Both the position numbers and the translations under genes were made by a program. DNA of 64,000 bases from Pseudomonadota bacterium. GTDB lineage: Bacteria; Desulfobacterota; Desulfarculia; Desulfarculales; Desulfarculaceae. Shown piece after piece: positions 53,363 through 61,361 of this stretch. The stretch is from contig JAHIQI010000066.1 in assembly GCA_018902755.1 (NCBI GenBank), forward strand, positions 5,001 to 69,000, in the 5' to 3' direction. The notes below the pieces were generated by a model. The model had not been told where the DNA came from, ran no database searches, and saw nothing but the letters and a program-made list of their open reading frames with translations. Each line of letters starts with the position of its first letter. The first letter of the stretch is position 1.

Positions 53363-53612
53363 GTTGGGTTTCGCTTCGCTCTACCCAACCTACGCCAATC
53401 TATATTTTTGCTGAAAACAGACGCCTGAATTTAATCGCGGCACAGCCAGACGCCGCAGGGCAAGGCGTTCGCCTACCAGGCTCTTTCCCTGCGGCACAGC
53501 CAGGGGGGGGCAGGCAAGGCGGAAACGAGCGAGGGACGCAGGCGTAGTCTACCTACGCCGAGGACCGAGCGATGTTGACAACGCCGCATGGCACTTCCTG
53601 GCGAAGCCGCCT
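53363..53612. repeat. GTAG-hairpin repeat plus palindromic element, copy 6
   Basis: 53363-53393 is an exact hairpin repeat (minus orientation). 53432-53490 is a partial left arm, and 53491-53612 a complete element: GCGGCACAGCCAGG at the left, central GGCGTAG/CTACGCC hairpin (53541-53561), and GGCACTTCCTGGCGAAGCC at the right. It reaches to within four bases of the Smr gene stop and thus forms its 3' flank. Confidence 0.85.
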
Positions 53613-53615
53613 AAT

Positions 53616-54347
53616 TTACCACTTGCGTCCTTTTGGCCCCGACCATTTGCGCAACAACAAATACATGGCGCCCGCTCCGCCGTCGATAGCCCGCGCGGTG
53701 CAAAAAGCCAGCACCTTGCGGGCGAAACGCTTGTGCTCCAGCCAGGCGGCCAGGCCCTGTTTGAGTACCGGCACCCCGCCGGGCGAGCCCTTGCCCCGGC
53801 CGTGCACCAGAAGGACATGCCTGAGGCCCCGCGCCGCCGCGCTGTCCACGAAGTCGGCCACCTCGCCCTGGGCGTCGCTGAGGCCCAGGCCGTGCAGGTC
53901 CAGGTGGTCCTGGATGGGAAAGGCCCCCTGGGCCAGGCGCTCCATCAGCTCCGGCCCCACCCCCACCGCCTGGCCGCTGAGGTACTCGTCGCTCATGCGC
54001 AGGTCGAAATCAGCCGTGCCGCTGATCAGCTCGGCCAGGTGGGCCATCACCTCCAGCTCCTCGTCCACCGCCTGGCCTATGTTGGCCGGGTTGGGGGGTG
54101 GGGCCTTGGGAACGGGGCGCTGGTCGCCGGGAAGCTGGTCCACCCCGGACATGGCCATGGCGAACAGGGCATCTTCGTCCTCGGCGGGAGCCTCCTTCTT
54201 TTGGGGCGGGGGAGGCGCGGGGGGCGCGGCCTGAGGCTTGGCGGTCTTCTTCAGCTCCTTGCCCAGGGCGGCGAAGGGCGAATTGAAGGCCTGCTCCTTG
54301 GGGGCAGGGGCAGGGGAGGCGGCTTTTTTCTTTTTCTTCTTGGCCAT
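53616..54347 (-). CDS. Smr-domain protein
   Basis: 243 residues. The first 100 residues are Lys-, Ala- and Pro-rich and probably disordered. The C-terminal 90 residues are a stand-alone Smr domain: HLDLHGLGLSDAQGEVADFV, HVLLVHGRGKGSPGGVPVLK. The LDxHG and HGxG motifs mark the nuclease fold of MutS2/Smr proteins, which nick DNA or cleave RNA. No MutS2 is nearby. Confidence 0.9.
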   Translation of the reverse strand: MAKKKKKKAASPAPAPKEQAFNSPFAALGKELKKTAKPQAAPPAPPPPQKKEAPAEDEDALFAMAMSGVDQLPGDQRPVPKAPPPNPANIGQAVDEELEVMAHLAELISGTADFDLRMSDEYLSGQAVGVGPELMERLAQGAFPIQDHLDLHGLGLSDAQGEVADFVDSAAARGLRHVLLVHGRGKGSPGGVPVLKQGLAAWLEHKRFARKVLAFCTARAIDGGAGAMYLLLRKWSGPKGRKW

Positions 54348-54452
54348 GGTTCAACTATAGCCCTTGGCCGGGGAGCGCGCCAAATCCTCGACATACCCCC
54401 GCTCCTCGGCTACATTGAGAACCAGCCAAAAACCACCAGCGAGGAGCGAGAC

Positions 54453-55079
54453 ATGGCCCGGGTGGACGATTATCAAAAAAGCTTTGACCTGGCCGCCGAG
54501 GAGCTGGACCAGCGCGACTGGGCCGAGGTTGCCCGGCGGGCCGGAGCCACGGCGGCGGACGACGCAAGCTATCTGGAGATGAACTACCTGGGCCGCCCGG
54601 TGCGGGTAAGCGCCCCGCCCATCACGGTGAGCGCCCTGGACGACGGCCCGGAGATCCCCCTGGCCGAGCAGGCCTTGATCCTGCACTACCTGGTGAAGGC
54701 CGACGGCACCGTGCCCAGCGGCGAGTGGATCACCTACCGCGAGGTGGAGGCGGGCGAGTTCTACTGGTCGGCTTTCGTGAAAAGGGCCAAGGCCCCCCTG
54801 GTGGGCTTTTTCGGCGAGCGGCCCGAGCTCTTGACTGAGCTGGCCCCCCTGGTGGGCGGCGAGGGGCCGGGCGAGACCGGCGACGCCTCGGTGATCGTGC
54901 GCGCCTTCCCCATGGTGCCCATCCAGCTGGTGCTGTGGGCCGGGGACGAAGAGTTCCCGCCGGACGGCAATCTGCTCTTTGACCGCACCATCGGCCGCTA
55001 CCTCTCCACCGAGGACATCGCCCTCACCGCGGGCATGCCCATCTATAAGATGATGGCCCTGTCGCACCAAAGGGGCTGA
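54453..55079 (+). CDS. DUF3786 family protein
   Basis: 208 residues. It matches the DUF3786 pattern in my memory: DYQKSFDLAAEELDQRDW, NYLGRPVRVS, EQALILHYLVKADG, FPMVPIQLVLWAGDEEFPPD and FDRTIGRYLSTEDI. The family is common in anaerobes with Wood-Ljungdahl or corrinoid enzymes and its biochemistry is unknown. GAGGAG lies six bases upstream of the ATG. CooC is encoded 1 kb downstream, which fits that association. Confidence 0.8.
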   Translation: MARVDDYQKSFDLAAEELDQRDWAEVARRAGATAADDASYLEMNYLGRPVRVSAPPITVSALDDGPEIPLAEQALILHYLVKADGTVPSGEWITYREVEAGEFYWSAFVKRAKAPLVGFFGERPELLTELAPLVGGEGPGETGDASVIVRAFPMVPIQLVLWAGDEEFPPDGNLLFDRTIGRYLSTEDIALTAGMPIYKMMALSHQRG

Positions 55080-55093
55080 CCTCGCTCCGGCGC

Positions 55094-55372
55094 GCAGCCG
55101 ACAACGCCGCCATGCGGGGTCTGGCGAAGCCACTCGGCACAGCCAGACGCCGCAGGGCAAGGCGGCAGGCGAACGAGGGACGCAGGGGTAGTAGACCTAC
55201 CCCGAGGACCGAGTGACGCCGACAACGCCGCCATGCGGGGCCTGGCGAAGCCGGTCGGCACAGCCAGGGAGTGCCAGGCAAGGCGGAAACGAGCGAGGGA
55301 CGCAGGGGTAGTAGACCTACCCCGAGGACCGAGCGATGTTGACAACGCAGCATGGCGCTTCCCGGCGAAGCC
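55094..55372. repeat. tandem palindromic elements, copy 7
   Basis: A right-arm fragment (55094-55131) followed by two complete elements, 55135-55255 and 55256-55372. The central part (GAGGGACGCAGGGGTAGTAG, then ACCTACCCCGAGGACCGAG) is identical in both. Arms pair: GCCAGGGAGTGCCA against the reverse complement of TGGCGCTTCCCGGC. This is the best place to read the element structure. Confidence 0.9.
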
Positions 55373-55784
55373 GAAAGGTCGGCCCCCCGGTGTTAACCAG
55401 GGGGCCGATGCCAGGGAGGGGGGGAGAGAAGAAAAGTGAGCGGCTCGGTTGCAGGCCCGGAGGTCTTGGCTGGGTCAAAGCCGGAGAGTCGGGGCTTGGC
55501 AGGCGTTCATCGCCTTGAGGTTGCAGCGGCCTTCCCGCTCATGTCTTTAGCTTATTGCAGAGACCGTGCCTAGCGGGCCGTCGGTAAGCAACCGTTGTTA
55601 TTACAGTCACTTGTGATAATGGCCCGGAGTGGGGTGCCCGGCGCGATGCATAAATAAGTGGCGGCTGGGGGGGCAAACGCACAACCTTTACCCACCAGGC
55701 CCTCCGTTTGCATTCCCCGGATAAGGACCTACAGTATTAGATAGCGGCGTTGAGCCGCATATTTTTGCCGACCGGGAGAAGAGC
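55373..55784. other. intergenic region upstream of the [2Fe-2S]/CooC pair
   Basis: 412 bases without a supported gene. 55379-55408 is a hairpin (TCGGCCCCC / GGGGGCCGA) after the repeats. A locally A/T-rich stretch, CACTTGTGATAATGG near 55608-55622, offers an extended -10 (TGTGATAAT) but no good -35. ATAAATAAG near 55650 and ATATTTTTG near 55758 are other A/T islands. The leader may carry regulation I cannot identify. Confidence 0.35.
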
Positions 55785-56093
55785 ATGAGCGGCGAACACG
55801 AACACCACGAAAGCTGTGGTTGCGGCTGCGGCTGCGGCGACAACACACCCCTGGACACCGAGTTGGCCCGGCGCTGGCGCGAGGCCCCGGACGATGAGGC
55901 GGTGTGCCCCTGCTCCGGGGTGGACAAGGGCGCGGTAAAGGCGGCCATCGCCGCCGGGGCTTACACCGCGCCCCTGGTCAAGGCCATGACCGGCGTGGGC
56001 CGGGAGGCGGGCTGCCGCCAGAGGCGGGAGTGCTCGGCCGACCTGGAGGTGCTGGTGGCCCTGTACGCGGGCGAACGAGTGAGTTTTTGTTGA
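55785..56093 (+). CDS. His/Cys-rich putative [2Fe-2S] (BFD-like) protein
   Basis: 102 residues. The N-terminus is metal-binding in appearance: GEHEHHES then CGCGCGCG. The rest resembles a bacterioferritin-associated-ferredoxin-type [2Fe-2S] domain: CPCSGVDKGAVKAAIAAGAY (Cys41, Cys43), then TGVGREAGCRQRREC (Cys77, Cys83). The last Cys pair is spaced wider (x5) than in typical BFD (x2). GGGAGAAGAGC precedes the ATG. CooC follows 46 bases later, so a role in metal handling for a nickel enzyme is plausible but inferred. Confidence 0.65.
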   Translation: MSGEHEHHESCGCGCGCGDNTPLDTELARRWREAPDDEAVCPCSGVDKGAVKAAIAAGAYTAPLVKAMTGVGREAGCRQRRECSADLEVLVALYAGERVSFC

Positions 56094-56139
56094 AATCACC
56101 GGCAGCAAGCCGGACCCTTTTAGCCATTCGAGGTGAGCG

Positions 56140-56916
56140 ATGAAGATTGCGGTAAGCGGTAAAGGCGGCGTGGGCAAGACCACCTTCTCGGCCATGCTGG
56201 CCCGGTCCCTGGCCGAAAAGGGCCTCAAGGTGCTGGCGGTGGACGCCGACCCCGACGCCAACCTGGGCCAGGCCCTGGGCTTCCCGGACTACCAGAAGCT
56301 GGTGCCGGTGAGCGAAATGAAGTCGCTCATCGCCGAGCGCACCAACAGCGACGGGGAGAACTGGGGCACCTACTTCAAGCTCAACCCCACGGTGAACGAC
56401 CTGCCCGAAAAGCTCAGCGTGGAGCACCAGGGGGTGCGCCTGATGGTCATGGGCACGGTGAAAAAGGGCGGCGGCGGCTGCATCTGCCCGGCCTCCACCA
56501 TGCTCAAGGCACTCATGGCCCACCTGGTGCTTCTCAGCAAGGAGGTCTTGATCCTGGACATGGAGGCGGGCCTGGAGCACCTGGGCCGGGGCACCAGCCA
56601 GGGGGTGGACTTCCTCATCGTGGTGGTGGAGCCCGGGCGGCGCTCGGTGGACACCGCCGAGCACATCAAGCAGCTGGCCGGGGACATCGGCCTGACCAAG
56701 GTCTTGATCGTGGGCAACAAGATCCGCTCCGACAAGGACGAGGAGTACCTGAAGGACACCCTCAAGGGCTTCGACTTCCTGGGCTTCATGCGCTACGATG
56801 AACAGATCATCGAGGCGGACATGGAGGCCAAGTGCCCCACCGACGTGGCCATGAACTCCAAGGCCGCGGTGACGGCCATGGCCGACAGCCTCATCGCCAG
56901 GTCCGAGGCCAAATAA
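56140..56916 (+). CDS. cooC: CooC-type nickel-insertion ATPase (CO dehydrogenase maturation)
   Basis: 258 residues. MinD/ParA-class P-loop ATPase with the deviant Walker A GKGGVGKTT (8-15), VDADPDANLGQALG, Walker B ILDMEAGLEHLGRGT and the CxC motif in GGGCICPAS (Cys114, Cys116), which in CooC binds metal at the dimer interface. It loads Ni into the C-cluster of CO dehydrogenase / acetyl-CoA synthase. GAGGTGA lies four bases upstream. No cooS/acs genes are in the window. It is not ParA: the CxC motif and flanking blocks are CooC-specific. Confidence 0.92.
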   Translation: MKIAVSGKGGVGKTTFSAMLARSLAEKGLKVLAVDADPDANLGQALGFPDYQKLVPVSEMKSLIAERTNSDGENWGTYFKLNPTVNDLPEKLSVEHQGVRLMVMGTVKKGGGGCICPASTMLKALMAHLVLLSKEVLILDMEAGLEHLGRGTSQGVDFLIVVVEPGRRSVDTAEHIKQLAGDIGLTKVLIVGNKIRSDKDEEYLKDTLKGFDFLGFMRYDEQIIEADMEAKCPTDVAMNSKAAVTAMADSLIARSEAK

Positions 56917-56925
56917 GCTCTTTCC

Positions 56926-56963
56926 CGTGCCCGCCGCCCCTCTCCGGGCGGCGGGCACGCTTT
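56926..56963 (+). terminator. rho-independent terminator after cooC
   Basis: A 14-pair stem CGTGCCCGCCGCCC with GGGCGGCGGGCACG, followed by CTTTTC. Confidence 0.9.
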
Positions 56964-57045
56964 TCCCGCCCCTTGCCCCACCGTCCGGCGTGGGCTATAT
57001 TTATCCCAGATTACGCAGAGTTAACTTACATTTTTGTAGGAAGCC

Positions 57046-57477
57046 GTGCCCGAAGCCGAGCTGATATTCTTCTACGGCACCCTGATGCTGCCCTATCCCA
57101 CCCTGGAGCGCCTGGGGGTGGAGCGCATGCTGGCCTACCAGGGCTGGGACGCCGTGGCCGGGCGGCTCTATAGCCTGGGCCGCTACCCCGCCCTCACCCT
57201 GGGGCCGGGCTCGGTGCGCGGCCAGGTGTTTCAGATGCTGGACCCGGCGGCCCTGGCGGTGCTGGACCGCTTCGAGGACTACCGCCCCGACGACCCGAAC
57301 GGCTCGGAATATATGCGCAAGCTCCTGCCCCTCACCGGGCGCGAGGCCTCGGCCTGGGTCTACGTGTTCAACCGCCCCACCGATGGCCTGCCCCCGCTGG
57401 CGGGCGGTGACTGGGCCGCCCTTCAGGGGCAACCCCAGGCTTGGGATGACTTTTTCGCCTCCCGCACAGTAGAATAG
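57046..57477 (+). CDS. gamma-glutamylcyclotransferase-family protein
   Basis: 143 residues. GGCT/AIG2 fold: substrate loop FYGTLML near the N-terminus, GRLYSLGRYPAL, and the acidic segment LDRFEDYRPDD, where the family's catalytic Glu is expected. Members release 5-oxoproline from gamma-glutamyl peptides or amines; substrate unknown here. GTG start at 57046 with AGGA six bases upstream. Confidence 0.85.
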   Translation: MPEAELIFFYGTLMLPYPTLERLGVERMLAYQGWDAVAGRLYSLGRYPALTLGPGSVRGQVFQMLDPAALAVLDRFEDYRPDDPNGSEYMRKLLPLTGREASAWVYVFNRPTDGLPPLAGGDWAALQGQPQAWDDFFASRTVE

Positions 57478-57505
57478 AGCCCGCACTTCTCAAACTCGGC
57501 GGGTG

Positions 57506-59021
57506 GTGTTGTTCAAACGCATTTTGAAGTATCTGTCGCTGCTGGTGGCCGCCCTGGTCCTGGCCTGGCTGGTGGTGTACCTGGCGGGCTGGAGCATCCC
57601 CGCCGGGTTTCCTGCGGGCGGGCCTCAGCGATGAGCTCAACCAGGACCTGGCCCCCCTGCGCCTGACCCTGGAAGGCCCCATCCGCCTGACTCCCACCTT
57701 GACCCCCACCGTGAGCATGTCCGGGATCAAGGTGGTGCGCCCCAACCCCAAGCTGCCGGTAATCACCCTGGGCTGCCTGAGCATCAAGGTGTCCCTGGTC
57801 TCGCTGCTGCACGGCGATGTGAACCTGGAAAACGTGACCGTACGCGACCTGCGCGTGCCCCTGGCCCCGGAGCCGGGGCGCAAACAGGAAGCGGCCCTGC
57901 ATTTTTCCCAGATCTCGGGCCGCCTGCTCATCTCCGGAGAACAGGCCAGCCTGGAGAACCTGGTGCTGCGCCAGGAGCACAGCATCCTCACCGGCCGGAT
58001 GACCCTGGACACCAAGCCCGATCCGGTCAAGCTGGTCATCCACCTGCAATCGCCCCAGGTCGACCTGGACAGCCTGTCCCACATGGTGGCCCTGGAGGAC
58101 GCCGGTTCAAGCTCCGGGCCACAGCGGCGGCGCGCCATGCTGTCCACCATGGACACCGTGGTGGAGCGGGCCATGAAAATGGTGCAGGGCGAGCTGGTCT
58201 TGAAGACCGACCGGGTGCGCTGGAGGGGCGAAACCACGGGAAAGGGCGAGCTGCGCATAACCGCCAAGAACCGCCGCCTGACCATCGAGCGCCTGGAGCT
58301 GGAGCCGCCGGGAGGCAAAATTCATTTGCGCAACGCCATCTGGCCGGTGGGCAAGGAGCTGGGCTCCAACCTGGAGATGGAGGTGCGCAACTTCTCCTAC
58401 GGCTTCCTCACCCGGGAGACGCCCAGCTCACCCATGCGCTCCCAAGGGGTGTTGTCCCTGCACCTGTCCCTGGCCTCCCAGGCCCCCAGGGTGAGCGATC
58501 TTCTGGGCAAGGCCGACGGGATGTTCCAGGTGGGGGTGTGGCCCAAGGATCTAAAAACCGCCTCCTTCGACCTTTGGGTGGCCAACCTGCTGTTCGCCTT
58601 CCTGGATATCCTGGCCAAGAAAACCGCCTCCCAGGTGAACTGCGCGGTGGGAAATTTTGTCATGCAAAAGGGCCTGATGACCAGCAAGGAGTTGATCATC
58701 GACACCAGCAAGGTCAGGGTAAAGGGCGAGGCCAAGCTCAACTTCGCCAATCGCACCATCTCGGTGCACCTGGAGCCCCGGGCCAAGCAGCCCCAGTTTT
58801 TCAACCTGGAGACGCCCATCCGCATCAGCGGCACCTTTGACCAGGCCTCGGCCGGGGTGAGCCCCGGCGGGCTGTTGGGCTCGGTGATCAACTTCGCCAC
58901 CAGCCCGGTGTTCGCCCCCCTGCGCCGCCTGTTCGGCGACACCCTGCCCGAAGCTGGCAAGGACGTCTGCCGCAGCCCCCAAACCTGGCCCCCGGCCGCC
59001 GACACCGCCGAAGACAAATAG
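57506..59021 (+). pseudogene. AsmA-like periplasmic protein, disrupted by a frameshift near its 5' end
   Basis: From GTG 57506 the frame encodes a basic start and transmembrane helix (LSLLVAALVLAWLVVYLAGW) and then hits TGA at 57630-57632. The rest of the protein continues from about 57612 in the next frame (AGLSDELNQDLAPLRLTLEG onward), as a 440-residue AsmA/DUF748-like beta-rich protein (LENLVLRQEHSILTGRMTLD, VNCAVGNFVMQKGLMTSKEL). One T too many in the TTT run at 57608-57610 explains the break. Such proteins are anchored by one N-terminal helix and may transport phospholipids. It is a pseudogene or a sequencing error. Confidence 0.7.
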
Positions 59022-59142
59022 CCGTCCCGTTTTTGCCTCCTCATTGCGGGCAGTTGAGCCTATAATGAAAGATGCAAAAGCATCTCGCCGCGATGGCAAA
59101 GGTTGTTCTCGCCTAATCTGCCCCTAGCGCGAGAGGAGCGCC

Positions 59143-60489
59143 GTGGATCTGAGCCTAGACATCCGCACCCTCTTGAGCGCCCTAACCGTGGCGTCTTCCT
59201 GCCTGGCCGTGGCCATGGTCTTTTTCTCCTTTACCCAAAAGACCTATGACGGCTTCCGCGACTGGACCAAAGGAACCGTTCTCCTGGCGCTAGGCTACAT
59301 GCTCTTCATGTTGCGCGGGGTGATCCCTGATTTGCTTTCGGTGTTGGGGGCCAACCTGACCTTCACCGCCGGAGCAACCTATCTGGTCGTGGGCACCCGC
59401 CGTTTCCTGGGCCTGACTCCCCAAAGGCACCTTCTTTGGTTCGTCCCCACACTTTCTCTGATCTGGCTGGGATTTTTCTATTGGGTGCATCCCAGCCCTT
59501 CTTGGCGCGGTTTGGTGGTAGCGCTGGCCTGCTTGCTCATGGGCGCTTATGCGGCCGGCCTTCTACTGCTCCACTCTCCGGAACGCCGCCGCCTCCTCTA
59601 CATGGGCACCGGCCTGATGCTGGCTTTGCTGGGCCTCAGCGGCCTGGCCAGGGCGGTGATTTTGATGGTCATAGCGCCGGAGCACAAATTACTGGCCAGC
59701 AACTGGGCCCTCGCCGGCTATTTTATGGCGGCCCTTATCGCCCAGCTTTTCTGGACCGTGGGCTTTTTGCTCATGAACAGTGAGCGCCTGAGAAACGATC
59801 TCAACCAATCCCGCTCCCAACTGGCGGCGTTGGTGGAAAACCAGCGCAAGATTTTGGACTTTCTGCCTGACCCCACCTGGGTGGTGGACAGCCAGGGCCG
59901 CGTGTCGCACTGGAACCAGGCCATGGAGCGCCTCACCGGGGTCCCCGCCGCCCGGGTCTTGGGCAAGGGCGATTATGAGCACGCCTTGCCCCTGTACGGT
60001 GAGCGGCGGCCCTGCCTCATCGACCTGATGCTCAAGCACGATCCCGAGTGGGAAGGGCGCTACCAGAATCTGGAGCACCGGGGGAACACGCTGGCGACCT
60101 CGGAGTTCTTCATGTCCGAACTGGGTGAGGCCGGGCTTTACGTGGCCGCCTCGGCCACCTGCCTGTTGGATGATCAGGGCCAGGTGTCCGGGGCCATCGA
60201 GACCCTGCGCGACGTTTCCGAGGCCAAGCGCAACCAGCAGGAGCGCGAGAAGCTGATCGACGAGCTCACCGCCGCCCTGGCCAAGGTGCAGACCCTCAAG
60301 GGGCTCATCCCCATCTGCTCCCACTGCAAGAGCATCCGCCGCGACGAGGGCTATTGGGAGCAGCTGGAAACCTTCTTCTCCGAGCACGCCGAGGTGGAGT
60401 TCAGCCACGGCATCTGCCCCGACTGCCTGGAAAAATATTACCGGGAATTCAAGAACAGCCCCTCGAAGTTGGACCACCCCGAGGGGTAG
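59143..60489 (+). CDS. seven-helix membrane PAS protein with C-terminal Cys ribbon
   Basis: 448 residues. Seven predicted transmembrane helices (about 10-215), a short coiled coil, one PAS domain (about 235-355: LDFLPDPTWVVDSQGRVSHW, CLLDDQGQVSGAIETLRDVS) and a C-terminal module GLIPICSHCKSIRRDEGYWE with ICPDCLEKYY, a four-Cys likely zinc site. This module is common at the end of sensor proteins in this group. There is no kinase, GGDEF or HD output domain, so the signal output is unclear. GTG start at 59143. Confidence 0.85.
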   Translation: MDLSLDIRTLLSALTVASSCLAVAMVFFSFTQKTYDGFRDWTKGTVLLALGYMLFMLRGVIPDLLSVLGANLTFTAGATYLVVGTRRFLGLTPQRHLLWFVPTLSLIWLGFFYWVHPSPSWRGLVVALACLLMGAYAAGLLLLHSPERRRLLYMGTGLMLALLGLSGLARAVILMVIAPEHKLLASNWALAGYFMAALIAQLFWTVGFLLMNSERLRNDLNQSRSQLAALVENQRKILDFLPDPTWVVDSQGRVSHWNQAMERLTGVPAARVLGKGDYEHALPLYGERRPCLIDLMLKHDPEWEGRYQNLEHRGNTLATSEFFMSELGEAGLYVAASATCLLDDQGQVSGAIETLRDVSEAKRNQQEREKLIDELTAALAKVQTLKGLIPICSHCKSIRRDEGYWEQLETFFSEHAEVEFSHGICPDCLEKYYREFKNSPSKLDHPEG

Positions 60490-61347
60490 CTAGGGAAGCG
60501 GGACCACCCCGATGACGTTGGGGAGAGCCCACTGACCGGTGTTGGCCTCGGTCTGCTCGGCCTTGGAGCCGAAGCTGCCCACCACGCTGATCTCCCTGTC
60601 CCCGTCCTTGGCGTAGAGAGTGGCCTCGGGGCCGCCCTCCACGTACATGGCCGCGTGCAGCCCCAGGGGCAGGGCCAGCAGGCGCTTAACCATCTTGGGC
60701 ATGGGGTAGACCTCCCGGCAGATCATCAACAGCACCCGGCCTTCACGGTCCTGGCCCACCATGGCGCTGGACCATTTCTGGTCCTCGCGCTTCCACAGGT
60801 TCTTTTTGTCCGGCGTGAACAATCTATAGTTCTGGATCAGGGTGCCGTAGCGGGCGCGGATATTGGCCAGGGGGGTCCGGGTGAGGTCGAACAGGCGCAC
60901 CGGGGCCAGGCCTGGGGCCAGGGGGTCCAGGGCCAGCAGGGCGTTGTGCCCCTTGGCCGGGCGGGGGTTGTTCACGTAGCCTTTGATGAGCATCAGCCCC
61001 ACGCTGGTGAGGTTGTCCTTCATGTACATGGAGGCGTTGATCACCGCAGTCAGCCCGAACTCGCGGCTCCACTCACGGGCGGTGCGGGCCTTGCCGCCGT
61101 GCTCTCCCGCGCAGAGCAGGCGCAGGGCGAAGCGGGCCGGGTCGATCCTGAGCACCACCAGTTCCGGTCGCGGCGCGGGGCCGGATGCCTCCAGGGCGAA
61201 GCGGGCCCCCTCCAGGCCTGGCCGCCAGCTCCGCCAGGGGCCGCCCGCCCATGAGGGCAGGGCCCAGGCCAATAGCAGGAACAGGGCGCAAGGCAGCACC
61301 AGCGGCTGGAATTTGATTCCGCCGCCTACGGTGCGCCTAAGCTTCAT
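60490..61347 (-). CDS. phosphodiester glycosidase family protein (NAGPA-like)
   Basis: 285 residues. Signal peptide or anchor (LVLPCALFLLLAWALPSW), then a phosphodiester-glycosidase domain: VINASMYMKDN, NALLALDP, NYRLFTPDKKNLW and the conserved VEGGPEATLY. Family members hydrolyse GlcNAc-1-P phosphodiesters; periplasmic or surface glycans are likely targets. Its stop abuts the convergent PAS gene with no gap. Confidence 0.85.
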   Translation of the reverse strand: MKLRRTVGGGIKFQPLVLPCALFLLLAWALPSWAGGPWRSWRPGLEGARFALEASGPAPRPELVVLRIDPARFALRLLCAGEHGGKARTAREWSREFGLTAVINASMYMKDNLTSVGLMLIKGYVNNPRPAKGHNALLALDPLAPGLAPVRLFDLTRTPLANIRARYGTLIQNYRLFTPDKKNLWKREDQKWSSAMVGQDREGRVLLMICREVYPMPKMVKRLLALPLGLHAAMYVEGGPEATLYAKDGDREISVVGSFGSKAEQTEANTGQWALPNVIGVVPLP

Positions 61348-61361
61348 GGTCTGATCTTGGT

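Noticed and set aside
55094..55372. CRISPR-like tandem repeats
   Set aside because: Copies are over 110 bases, directly abutting, palindromic, and have no spacers of uniform length; no cas genes are near.
56140..56916. ParA partition ATPase, since parS sites are in the window
   Set aside because: The P-loop class is the same, but the CxC motif in GGGCICPAS and other blocks are CooC-type, and no parB follows.
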